Origin: Nocardioides sp. REDSEA-S33_B3
GTDB lineage: Bacteria; Actinomycetota; Actinomycetes; Propionibacteriales; Nocardioidaceae
Reading direction: 5' to 3'
DNA: 63,465 bases
Assembly: GCA_001627335.1 (NCBI GenBank)
Contig: LUPK01000050.1
Location: 1 to 63,465 of the forward strand
The stretch's first letter is position 1, and each line of letters starts with the position of its first letter. The translations under genes were made by a program, and so were the position numbers. The notes below the pieces were generated by a model. The model was not told the DNA's origin. It saw only the letters and a list, made by a program, of their open reading frames with translations, and made no database searches. Below are positions 17,617 to 24,563 of the stretch, in pieces.

Positions 17617-18635
17617 CTGACCAATACGACGGGACGCCGGACTCGGAGCAGGAGCCTGCTGCCGCGAGCGACCTCATCCGCGCTGCGTCGGCTTGGGCGC
17701 AAGACGCCCTGTCCGCGATCCACGACGAGGCTGATCATCGGGCCGCCGTTGCTGGGCCGATGGCGGTCGAACTGCTCGGCAAGGCTGTGCTCTGGCGCAC
17801 GAATCCACTTCTGGTGGTAGCGCCCGAGTTGTTGAAGGACTCGGCCTCCGTGGTCAAGATTGCTGGTGACCCCGATCTCCGTGGACAGCGGATGAAGACG
17901 ATCTACCTCGCCGAGGTGCTGAAGCGGATCGCGATCCTGCTCGGAGGGCTTCCGCTCGACCAGAAGAAGCAGGACCGCCTCTGCGACACACGGAACGGGG
18001 GCGCCCACGCCGGCCTGCCGGGCCCATCGCGCCAGGCACTGGAAGACAGCCTCAGCGTCCTGGACGCCCTGCTTGCTTATCTCGACATGGACCCCGACGA
18101 GTTCTATGGGGATCTCGCCAGCACAGCCGCAGGGCTACGTGCCGAGTACCGCGACGCGATTGACGCACACGTGCAGTTGGAGAGCGTGATGGGTGCCTGG
18201 GTCGCGCTGCAGAAGCTGAGGAAGTCGCTCGGCGATGCGGAATTCGAGGACCTCTGCAGACGCCGGTACGAGGCGACGGACGAGGACCTAGCCCCTGAGA
18301 ACTTCGGTGCGGGATTCTTCCGCACCCCCTACGCGTGTCCAGCCTGCTCCGAAGAAGGCAGGCTGTTCGGATCGGTCGAGGTAGACGACCGAGTTGAGTA
18401 TGACCATGAGAAGGTCGGGCCGGGCGACTACGAGGCTGTCCCGTACGTCAGCTTGGTCCCCAGCCTCATCCCCGAGGTGTTCGCCTGCAACGTGTGCAAG
18501 CTGGTCCTTCGTTCTGCAGCTGAGCTCGCCGCTGCCGATCTTCCGGACACTCGTTTCGAGGTGTCCGAAGGTGCGCTCGGCCCCGACTTTGACGCTGCCG
18601 AGGCCGCCGCATCGGAATCGGGATGGCGAGATTGA
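17613..18635 (+). CDS. HEPN-like protein with C-terminal zinc ribbon, fourth gene of the operon
   Basis: The 340-residue product is not a family I can name. The N-terminal half is helical with AVELLGKAVLWRTNPLLVV and DTRNGGAHAG; RNGGAH matches the R-x4-H motif of HEPN ribonuclease domains. The C-terminal half has YACPACSEEG and FACNVCKLVL, four cysteines likely to bind zinc. HEPN proteins often act as RNases or structural partners in defence systems. GTG start overlaps the nuclease stop (GTGA), so it is translationally coupled. It ends one base before the right arm-type repeat. Function inferred only from motif and context. Confidence 0.55.
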   Translation: MTDQYDGTPDSEQEPAAASDLIRAASAWAQDALSAIHDEADHRAAVAGPMAVELLGKAVLWRTNPLLVVAPELLKDSASVVKIAGDPDLRGQRMKTIYLAEVLKRIAILLGGLPLDQKKQDRLCDTRNGGAHAGLPGPSRQALEDSLSVLDALLAYLDMDPDEFYGDLASTAAGLRAEYRDAIDAHVQLESVMGAWVALQKLRKSLGDAEFEDLCRRRYEATDEDLAPENFGAGFFRTPYACPACSEEGRLFGSVEVDDRVEYDHEKVGPGDYEAVPYVSLVPSLIPEVFACNVCKLVLRSAAELAAADLPDTRFEVSEGALGPDFDAAEAAASESGWRD

Positions 18636-18655
18636 GTCCGCACAAAGTCCGCAAG
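18636..18655 (+). repeat. right arm-type site, GTCCGCA-N4-GTCCGCA pair
   Basis: This 20-bp site matches the one at 5207-5226 with one mismatch and the same 11-bp spacing of GTCCGCA heptamers. It lies 126 bp inside the right core. In the excised circle the two pairs would flank the core. Confidence 0.55.
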
Positions 18656-18780
18656 TTCGGTTCCGCTCGGACCTGACCAACACTGTCGTCGCCGACCGTT
18701 CGAAGGTACCTGCAGGTCAACGACACTTTCCGGCGACTTCCAACGTCAGCAGGGGCCACCTCAAGCCCAGCCGAATGCTT

Positions 18781-18797
18781 CCCCTGGTACTACTGAT
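18781..18797 (+). repeat. attR core, 17-bp direct repeat
   Basis: This is an exact copy of the menB 3'-end sequence at 5137-5153. It still reads PWYY-stop in frame although no menB coding sequence precedes it, which supports integration at that site. The stretch 18656-18952 holds no supported gene apart from this site and the promoter of the next operon. Confidence 0.8.
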
Positions 18798-18940
18798 TCG
18801 ACACGTTCACGCAGGTCAGGGCGCTATGAGAGGCCTGGGTGGACCAACGTGACTCGTCATCACTTCTAGCCCGCCGGCAGGGGTCTTCCGATCAACCTTC
18901 GAAGCAACGTCGAGCCAGGGTTGATGTCGGCCTTCCGGCG

Positions 18941-18946
18941 TACACT
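18941..18946 (+). promoter_or_regulatory. -10 element of the second toxin-antitoxin operon
   Basis: TACACT ends 6 nt before the ATG at 18953, the leaderless spacing seen repeatedly in this window. Confidence 0.5.
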
Positions 18947-18952
18947 GACAAC

Positions 18953-19210
18953 ATGAGCCTGAGTGCATCGGAGTTCTACGAGGCGGGGATGAACCTGCCT
19001 CCTTCGGTGCGCAAGGACGTGGCCCTTCGGCTCCTCGAGTCGCTCGAGGTCTCCGATGATGACTCGATCGACGAAGCCTGGACGGTCGAGATCGGCTCTC
19101 GCATCGACGACATCCTCAGTGGCAAGGTGGAGACCATTCCGCACGCCGAGGTCGTGGCGCGAATGGCTGAGCGCCGCGCTGCTCGTCATGCAGCCCGACG
19201 GCAGACGTGA
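18953..19210 (+). CDS. addiction-module antitoxin (Unstab_antitox-like)
   Basis: The 85-residue acidic protein matches the putative addiction module component family: a short hydrophobic helix MNLPPSVRKDVALRLLESLE, then EAWTVEIGSRIDDILSGKVE, and a terminal EVVARMAERRAARHAARRQ. Family members neutralise a RelE/ParE toxin encoded immediately downstream. A TACACT element precedes the start by 6 nt. The stop overlaps the toxin start in GTGA. It lies outside the 17-bp repeats, between attR and a degenerate third copy. Confidence 0.78.
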   Translation: MSLSASEFYEAGMNLPPSVRKDVALRLLESLEVSDDDSIDEAWTVEIGSRIDDILSGKVETIPHAEVVARMAERRAARHAARRQT

Positions 19211-19524
19211 ACCTGGACGTCAGTTGGCACCCGGAGGCTGAGGCCGAGTTCGATGCCGAGGTCAGTTGGTACGAGCATCGCAACACGGGGCTCGGTGACC
19301 GGTTCGAGGCGGATGTCTTCACGGCGGTGGATGAGTCGGTTGACACGCCGGAAGCATGGCCGCCGTGGCCCGGCTGGGAGCGAGACCCGGTGGTGCGTTC
19401 GAAGGGCGTGACCGGCTTTCCGTACCGCGTCGTCTACGTCGTCGAGGGCGACCTGTTGACGGTCGTTGCGGTTGCTCACGCGAAGCGCCGCCCCGGGTAC
19501 TGGCGCGACCGCGTCCGGTCCTGA
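19207..19524 (+). CDS. RelE/ParE-family toxin
   Basis: The 105-residue protein has the RelE/ParE fold signature: WHPEAEAEFDAEVSWYEHRN at the start, GLGDRFEADVFTAVDE, then GFPYRVVYVVEGDLLTVVAV and AHAKRRPGYWRDR at the C terminus. In the family this toxin either cleaves mRNA at the ribosome or poisons gyrase. It starts with GTG overlapping the antitoxin stop and is presumably held in check by that antitoxin. It ends 7 nt before the degenerate attachment-like sequence. Confidence 0.83.
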   Translation: MNLDVSWHPEAEAEFDAEVSWYEHRNTGLGDRFEADVFTAVDESVDTPEAWPPWPGWERDPVVRSKGVTGFPYRVVYVVEGDLLTVVAVAHAKRRPGYWRDRVRS

Positions 19525-19526
19525 GC

Positions 19527-19547
19527 GCTTCCCCGGGTGCTACTGAG
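19527..19547 (+). repeat. degenerate third copy of the menB attachment sequence
   Basis: CCCCGGGTGCTACTGAG at 19531-19547 matches the 17-bp core at 14 of 17 positions, and the preceding GCTT also matches the sequence before attR. It directly follows the second toxin gene. It may mark the outer end of an older insertion; the three mismatches make this uncertain. Confidence 0.45.
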
Positions 19548-19563
19548 CCCGATCACCGCCGAA

Positions 19564-19583
19564 CCGGCGTATTGATACGCCGG
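19564..19583. terminator. hairpin after the island, possible original menB terminator
   Basis: CCGGCGTA-TTGA-TACGCCGG forms a perfect 8-bp stem with a tetraloop, 17 bp beyond the degenerate attachment copy. If that copy marks the old menB end, this would be the terminator displaced by the insertions. Confidence 0.5.
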
Positions 19584-19689
19584 CTCGGCGGCCAAGGCCC
19601 CTGCCGCCGCGGCGCCGTCCGTGGTACGACGGAGTCACCACCGACAACCGCCGGCGGACAGGCATCTCGGGACGACCCGAGGAGTGACC

Positions 19690-20031
19690 ATGGGACGTAG
19701 CGTTCCCACCATCCGTGCCGTGCTGGCGCCCGCGGCGATCGTCGCGGCCCTCACCCTGACCGGCTGCTCGTTCGAGGCCTCGGTCGGCGGCAACAGCGTC
19801 GACGAGGCCGACCTCGAGCAGCAGATCAGTGATCAGCTCGAGGAGCAGGTCGGTCAGGCGCCCGAGGAGATCGACTGCCCCGGTGACCTCGACGCCGAGG
19901 TCGACGCGACCATCGAGTGCACGCTCAACGACAACGGCGAGTCCTACCCGGTGAGCGTCACCGTGACCGCCGTCGACGAGGACACCGAGCAGGTGCGGTT
20001 CGACTTCGAGGTCGGCGACCTCATCGAGTGA
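19690..20031 (+). CDS. DUF4333-like lipoprotein
   Basis: The 113-residue product has a lipoprotein signal: positively charged start MGRSVPTIRA, a hydrophobic stretch and the lipobox LTLTGC. The mature part has EEIDCPGDLDAEVDATIECT, the paired-cysteine pattern of DUF4333 domains common in actinobacterial lipoproteins, and is acidic. Function is unknown. The ATG at 19690 follows GAGGAGTGA, a good ribosome site. It is monocistronic, ending before the sirtuin promoter. Confidence 0.72.
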   Translation: MGRSVPTIRAVLAPAAIVAALTLTGCSFEASVGGNSVDEADLEQQISDQLEEQVGQAPEEIDCPGDLDAEVDATIECTLNDNGESYPVSVTVTAVDEDTEQVRFDFEVGDLIE

Positions 20032-20070
20032 GGGATCGAGTGACGGAAGGATGCGCCGGCTCGGCGGGTC

Positions 20071-20076
20071 TAGGGT
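20071..20076 (+). promoter_or_regulatory. -10 element of the sirtuin gene (leaderless)
   Basis: TAGGGT lies 7 nt before the GTG at 20084, with no Shine-Dalgarno between. Confidence 0.55.
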
Positions 20077-20083
20077 GTCGGGC

Positions 20084-20788
20084 GTGAAGATCGTCGTGCT
20101 CACCGGGGCCGGCATCTCCGCGGAGAGCGGGGTGCCGACGTTCCGCGACGCCGACGGGCTGTGGGAGGGCCACCGGGTCGAGGAGGTGGCGACCCCCGAG
20201 GCCTACGACATGGCGCCGAGCACGGTGCACCGCTTCTACGACGCCCGCCGCTCCGCCCTGCTCATGGTGCAGCCCAACGCTGCCCACCACGCGCTGGCGC
20301 GACTCGAGGAGGCGCTCGGCGACGACCTGCTCGTGGTCACCCAGAACATCGACGACCTGCACGAGCGCGCCGGCTCCCGCCGGGTCCTGCACATGCACGG
20401 CGAGCTGCTCTCGGCCCTGTGCCGCGCGTGCGACGGCCGGGTGCGCTGGGACTCCGACCTCGTCGACCTGCCGCCGTGCCCCGGCTGCGGCGTCACCGAG
20501 CTGCGGCCCGACGTCGTGTGGTTCGGCGAGATCCCCTACGGCATGGACCGGATCTCGGTGGAGCTCGCCCGCGCCGACCTGTTCGTCTCGATCGGCAACT
20601 CCGGCGCGGTCTACCCGGCGGCCGGCTTCGTGCAGCAGGCGTTGAGGTACGGCGCCCGCACCCTCGAGCTCAACCTCGAGCCCTCCGACGGCACCCCGTG
20701 GTTCCACGAGGCCCGCCACGGACGGGCCAGCGAGCTCGTGCCGCACTGGGTCGAGGAGCTGCTCGGTACCGCTCAGTCCGCGAGCTGA
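20084..20788 (+). CDS. cobB: Sir2-family NAD-dependent protein deacylase (class III)
   Basis: The 234-residue enzyme has KIVVLTGAGISAESGVPTFR (NAD-binding GAG), VTQNIDDLHERAGS, the catalytic His in HMHGEL, and two Cys pairs (LCRAC and PPCPGC) for zinc. FYDARR carries the Tyr and Arg that in SIRT5/CobB-type sirtuins bind succinyl or malonyl groups, so desuccinylation or demalonylation is likely besides deacetylation. The GTG at 20084 puts the Rossmann motif at residue 2 and fits the leaderless -10. The stop overlaps the convergent TetR gene by 16 nt. Confidence 0.9.
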   Translation: MKIVVLTGAGISAESGVPTFRDADGLWEGHRVEEVATPEAYDMAPSTVHRFYDARRSALLMVQPNAAHHALARLEEALGDDLLVVTQNIDDLHERAGSRRVLHMHGELLSALCRACDGRVRWDSDLVDLPPCPGCGVTELRPDVVWFGEIPYGMDRISVELARADLFVSIGNSGAVYPAAGFVQQALRYGARTLELNLEPSDGTPWFHEARHGRASELVPHWVEELLGTAQSAS

Positions 20789-21525
20789 TCGCGGATCAGC
20801 CGCTCCAGCCGGTCCAGGTCGTGCTCGAGGCCCATCCGCGGGGCGAAGCGCAGGATCGTGTCGACGAACAGGTCGCCGCTCTCGACCAGGCGCGGGTCCA
20901 TGTGGCCGAACACCTCGAGGGTGACGATGCCGTAGAGCTGGGTCCAGCCCTGCATGTAGACCCACAGCAACCCGCGGTCGGCCTCGGCGACGCCCTCGCT
21001 CTCGGCGGGGATCAGCGGGTCGAGCACCGCCTCGCGGGCGGCCGGCGGAAGATCCTCGACCGCCGGGATCGGGAACCCGTTGGACTCCCAGATCGCCTTC
21101 ATCTGGTCGGTGAACAGGTGCCCTGAGCTGCTCAGCGTGAGCATCTCGCGGCGCGCGCAGGAGGTGTCGGCGATCGGGTTGGCGAAGACCAGGCCGAACT
21201 CTCGCGGCGACTCGTGCGCCCACTGCCGGAACGCGGTCGCGCTCAGGCACAGCCGCCCGGCCACGTCGTCCTCGGGCAGGGTGTCGGCCGCCGCGCGGAA
21301 CCGCTCGGTCGCGGCCCGGTCGACCTCGTAGGCGACGAGGTCCACGAGCTCCTGGTAGCTGGCGACGTAGCGGTAGAGCGCCGGTGCGGTCATCCCCATC
21401 CGCTGGGCGACCGCGCGCAGCGAGAGGTCCTCGCCGTCGCGGAGCAGGGCGATCGAGGTCGACACGATCTCGGCGTACGTCGCCTCGCGCTGTCGCTCTC
21501 GACGGGTCGTCGGCTCCACGGTCAC
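20773..21525 (-). CDS. TetR-family transcriptional regulator, probably of the adjacent MMPL exporter
   Basis: The 250-residue protein has an N-terminal TetR helix-turn-helix: TYAEIVSTSIALLRDGEDLS then LRAVAQRMGMTAPALYRYV. The C-terminal region (ESPREFGLVFANP, LWVYMQGWTQLYGIVTLEVF) fits the TetR_C family with a helical ligand pocket. The GTG at 21525 follows AGGGAG at good spacing; an ATG at 21564 is possible. It is divergent from an MMPL transporter with a shared promoter region, the usual layout of a local repressor of efflux. The inducer is unknown. Confidence 0.85.
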   Translation of the reverse strand: MTVEPTTRRERQREATYAEIVSTSIALLRDGEDLSLRAVAQRMGMTAPALYRYVASYQELVDLVAYEVDRAATERFRAAADTLPEDDVAGRLCLSATAFRQWAHESPREFGLVFANPIADTSCARREMLTLSSSGHLFTDQMKAIWESNGFPIPAVEDLPPAAREAVLDPLIPAESEGVAEADRGLLWVYMQGWTQLYGIVTLEVFGHMDPRLVESGDLFVDTILRFAPRMGLEHDLDRLERLIRDQLAD

Positions 21526-21577
21526 GCGGCGGCTCCCTGCTGTGCGGTGGGGTGGTCCAGGCATCGTGAGTAATGCG

Positions 21578-21606
21578 TTGACACCTACGTTAACACCATT
21601 TACGGT
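21578..21606 (+). promoter_or_regulatory. promoter of the MMPL transporter, likely TetR target region
   Basis: TTGACA (21578-21583), a 17-bp spacer and TACGGT (21601-21606) form a good sigma-70-type promoter. GTTAAC and repeated GTTCAC/GTTAAC half-sites in and after the spacer could form the operator for the divergent TetR protein. Confidence 0.5.
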
Positions 21607-21681
21607 TCACGGCGTTCACTTATGTAGATGCCCTGTCACGCATCCGCACCCATCTCATCACGCCGAGCGCGAGGAACCGTC

Positions 21682-23874
21682 ATGATCGATCGTTGGGGAG
21701 CACTCGTGGGCCGCCGGGCCCTCGCCGTCCTGCTCATCGGGGTGCTGCTCACCCTGGGGGCCGGTGCCTTCGGCGCCGGTGTCTTCGACTCGCTGTCCCA
21801 GGGCGGGTTCGACGACGCGTCGTCGGAGTCCGCACGCGAGCTCGACGCCGAGCGCGAGGCCTTCGGCAACAAGGGCATCGACGTCGTCGCGATCTACGCG
21901 GCCGAGGACGGCGATCTCTCCGCCGACGACCCGGCGTTCCGGGCAGCCGTCGAGGAGGTCGTGGCCGACATCCCCGCGGACGCGGTCGCTTCGGTGGTGC
22001 CCTACTACGAGACCCCGCCCGAGGCGGGGCTGGTGAGCGACGACGGCAGCCACGCCCAGGTGCTGATCTCGCTGGCCGGCGAGACCCAGGACGACTTCCT
22101 GATCAGCTACGACCGCGTCGCGGCCGTGCTCGACGCGCCGGAGGCCAGCGGCCTGGAGACCTCGGTCGCCGGGGCGTACGCCGTCTACAACGACGTCAAC
22201 GAGATCACCTCCGACGACCTCAAGCGCGCCGAGCTCATCTCGCTGCCGATCGTCGTCCTGCTCGCGCTGCTGATCTTCGGCTCCGCGGTCGCCGCCCTGA
22301 TGCCGGCCATGGTCGGTGTCATCGCGATGCTCGGCGCCCTCGCGGTGGTCCGGGTGATCGCGGAGTTCACCGAGGTCTCGATCTTCTCGGTCAACGTGAT
22401 CTCGCTGCTGGGCATCGGCCTGGCCATCGACTACGCGCTCTTCGTCATCAGCCGCTTCCGTGAGGAGCTGGCGCTGCAGCCGCTCGACGAGCCCGACGCC
22501 GCCTCCATCGCGATCCGCCGGACCATGTCCACCGCCGGCCGCACCGTGCTCTTCTCCGGCCTGACCGTGGCCGCTGCGATGGCCAGCCTGCTGATCTTCC
22601 CGCAGGCCTTCCTCCGCTCGATGGGGTACGGCGGTATCGCCGCCGTGATCGTCGCGATGCTGGCTGCGCTGACGATCCTGCCGGCCGTGCTGCGCCTGCT
22701 GGGACGCCGCGTTGACGCCGGCCGCCTGCCCTGGCGCCGCCACCGTTCCCTGGCCCCCGCCGACGGCGGCCGTTGGGCGGCCCTGGCCCACGCGGTGATG
22801 CGCCGCCCGGTGCTGGTCATGGTCGTCACGATCGCCGCGCTGCTCGCGATCGCCAGCCCGTTCCTCGGCGCGAAGTGGGGCAGCGTGGACTACCGCGTGC
22901 TCCCCGAGGACGCGCCGGCCCACCAGGCGGCCGTGGTCCTCAACGAGGAGTTCGGCGGCGGGGAGGTGTCGACCGCCCAGCTGCTGCTGCAGGGCACCGA
23001 CCCGACCGACGTCGCGGCGTACGCCGAGGAGGTCCGGGCCGTCCCCGGCGTGCTCGACGTCGTCCCGGTCGCCGAGGCCGACGGCACCACGCTGCTGCGC
23101 GCCAGCTGGGACGGCAACAGCCAGTCCGAGGCGTCCCAGGACCTGCTGCGCGACCTGCGTGAGGTGCAGCCGGCCTCCGGCGAGGTCCTCGTGGGCGGCC
23201 TCACCGCCGAGACCGTCGACCTGGTCGCGTCCGTCTCCAGCCACCTGCCGCTGATGGGCCTGATCGTCGTCGGCGTGATGCTGGTGCTGCTGTTCCTGGC
23301 CTTCGGCTCGGTGGTGCTGCCGGTCAAGGCGGTGGTGATGAACCTCTTCTCGATCACGGCCTCCTTCGGCGTGGTGACCTGGATCTTCAGCGACGGCAAC
23401 CTCGCCGACACCCTCGGCTTCGCCCCGCAGGGCTTCCTCGACGCGACCAACCCGATCCTGATGCTGGCGGTCCTCTTCGGCCTCTCGATGGACTACGAGG
23501 TCTTCCTGCTCAGCCGGGTCCGCGAGGAGTGGGACCGCAGCCACGACAACGACCGCGCCGTCGCGGCCGGGGTGCAGAAGACCGGTCGCATCATCACCTC
23601 GGCCGCGCTGCTGCTCGGTGTGGTCATCGGCGCCTTCGGCACCAGCGGCATCGTGTTCATGAAGATGCTCGGCGTCGGCATGCTCGTCGCCCTGCTCATC
23701 GACGCCACCGTGGTCCGGGCCCTGCTCGTCCCCGCGACGATGAAGCTGCTCGGTCGGTGGAACTGGTACGCCCCCGGGCCGATGGCCCGCTGGTGGGAGC
23801 GCTACGGCTTCCGCGAGGAGAGAGCCCCCGAGCCGGCCCCGACCCGGCGCGTCGAGGAGCCGACACCGGTCTGA
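21682..23874 (+). CDS. MMPL/RND-family membrane transporter
   Basis: The 730-residue protein has the duplicated architecture of MMPL transporters: one N-terminal helix, a periplasmic-type domain (residues ~35-185), five to six helices, a second external domain (~410-540) and a second helix bundle. Hallmarks are LLGIGLAIDYALFVISRFRE in the first half and FGLSMDYEVFLLSRVREEWD in the second, which include the conserved Asp-Tyr pair of the proton relay. Family members export lipids or drugs using proton motive force. The ATG follows GAGGAA. The divergent TetR gene suggests inducible drug or lipid efflux; substrate unknown. Confidence 0.88.
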   Translation: MIDRWGALVGRRALAVLLIGVLLTLGAGAFGAGVFDSLSQGGFDDASSESARELDAEREAFGNKGIDVVAIYAAEDGDLSADDPAFRAAVEEVVADIPADAVASVVPYYETPPEAGLVSDDGSHAQVLISLAGETQDDFLISYDRVAAVLDAPEASGLETSVAGAYAVYNDVNEITSDDLKRAELISLPIVVLLALLIFGSAVAALMPAMVGVIAMLGALAVVRVIAEFTEVSIFSVNVISLLGIGLAIDYALFVISRFREELALQPLDEPDAASIAIRRTMSTAGRTVLFSGLTVAAAMASLLIFPQAFLRSMGYGGIAAVIVAMLAALTILPAVLRLLGRRVDAGRLPWRRHRSLAPADGGRWAALAHAVMRRPVLVMVVTIAALLAIASPFLGAKWGSVDYRVLPEDAPAHQAAVVLNEEFGGGEVSTAQLLLQGTDPTDVAAYAEEVRAVPGVLDVVPVAEADGTTLLRASWDGNSQSEASQDLLRDLREVQPASGEVLVGGLTAETVDLVASVSSHLPLMGLIVVGVMLVLLFLAFGSVVLPVKAVVMNLFSITASFGVVTWIFSDGNLADTLGFAPQGFLDATNPILMLAVLFGLSMDYEVFLLSRVREEWDRSHDNDRAVAAGVQKTGRIITSAALLLGVVIGAFGTSGIVFMKMLGVGMLVALLIDATVVRALLVPATMKLLGRWNWYAPGPMARWWERYGFREERAPEPAPTRRVEEPTPV

Positions 23875-23914
23875 ACCAGTTCGCGATCCGCGCCCCCGCC
23901 GGCCGCCGTCGTCC

Positions 23915-23920
23915 TAGCCT
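23915..23920 (+). promoter_or_regulatory. -10 element of the hemerythrin-domain gene (leaderless)
   Basis: TAGCCT lies 7 nt before the ATG at 23928, with no ribosome-binding site. Confidence 0.5.
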
Positions 23921-23927
23921 GAGGGTC

Positions 23928-24563
23928 ATGACGACGGCGGCTGACGGGCTGACCATGAACCGGCTGATCCACGGTGCGGTGCGCCGCGACGTCAGGCGGC
24001 TCGCGGAGGCGCTGGAGGCCGACCCCGACCAGGACCGCGCCGTCGACCTGCTGCGGGCCTACCGCTTCCTGCGCGCCGAGCTGACCCGGCACCACGAGGG
24101 CGAGGACACCCACATCTGGCCGATGATGGCGCGCCTGGGTGCGGACACCTCGCTGCTGGAGCAGATGGAGTCCGAGCACGAGGCGATGGCCGACGCCCTC
24201 GGCGGTGTCGAGGCGGCCCTCGTCGCCCTCGCCTCCGCCCCCTCGCGCACGACCCTCGACGCGGCGCGCGAGGAGGTCGCGACGATGTCGGGCATCGTCG
24301 ACGCCCACCTGCGCCACGAGGAGGACGAGCTCGAGCCGGTGCTGGTGCCGATGACCAGCACCCCGGAGTGGGCGGCGGTGGAGAAGAAGCTCCGCGGTGG
24401 CTCGGTGGTGGAGGCCGGTCGGTTCTTCGCCTGGCTCACCGACGAGATGCCGGCGGAGGACAAGGCGTTCCTCGGCACGCTGATCCCGCCGCCGGTCACC
24501 GGCCTGCTCTCCCGGCTGCTCGGACGCCGCTACAGCCGCGAGATCGCGCCCGTCTGGGCCTGA
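23928..24563 (+). CDS. hemerythrin-domain (HHE) protein
   Basis: The 211-residue protein has the four-helix HHE pattern: LIHGAVRRDVRRL, ELTRHHEGEDTHIWPMM, MESEHEAMADAL and VDAHLRHEEDELEPVLV, giving His and Glu ligands for a di-iron centre at about residues 9, 49-53, 83-87 and 126-130. Such proteins bind oxygen or iron or sense redox state. The C-terminal tail (KKLRGGSVVEAGRFFAWLTD) is common in actinobacterial members. A leaderless -10 precedes the ATG. Its last 34 nt overlap the 3' end of the convergent membrane-protein gene. Confidence 0.85.
   Translation: MTTAADGLTMNRLIHGAVRRDVRRLAEALEADPDQDRAVDLLRAYRFLRAELTRHHEGEDTHIWPMMARLGADTSLLEQMESEHEAMADALGGVEAALVALASAPSRTTLDAAREEVATMSGIVDAHLRHEEDELEPVLVPMTSTPEWAAVEKKLRGGSVVEAGRFFAWLTDEMPAEDKAFLGTLIPPPVTGLLSRLLGRRYSREIAPVWA

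Larger units (their letters stand above)
5137..18797. mobile_element. integrative mobilizable element inserted at the 3' end of menB
   Basis: A 17-bp perfect direct repeat (CCCCTGGTACTACTGAT) at 5137-5153 and 18781-18797 flanks the region. Between the copies lie a tyrosine integrase, an excisionase-like gene, a broken MobF relaxase, a toxin-antitoxin-chaperone module and a four-gene restriction-like operon. Base composition is visibly less GC-rich than the flanks. No type IV secretion or FtsK/TraB-like transfer gene is visible, so it is better described as mobilizable than self-transmissible. Boundaries are inferred from the repeats; an empty-site comparison would test them. Confidence 0.82.

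Noticed and set aside
18394..18852. Open frame across attR
   Set aside because: It overlaps the fourth operon gene out of frame and runs through attachment sequence; no protein-like features.
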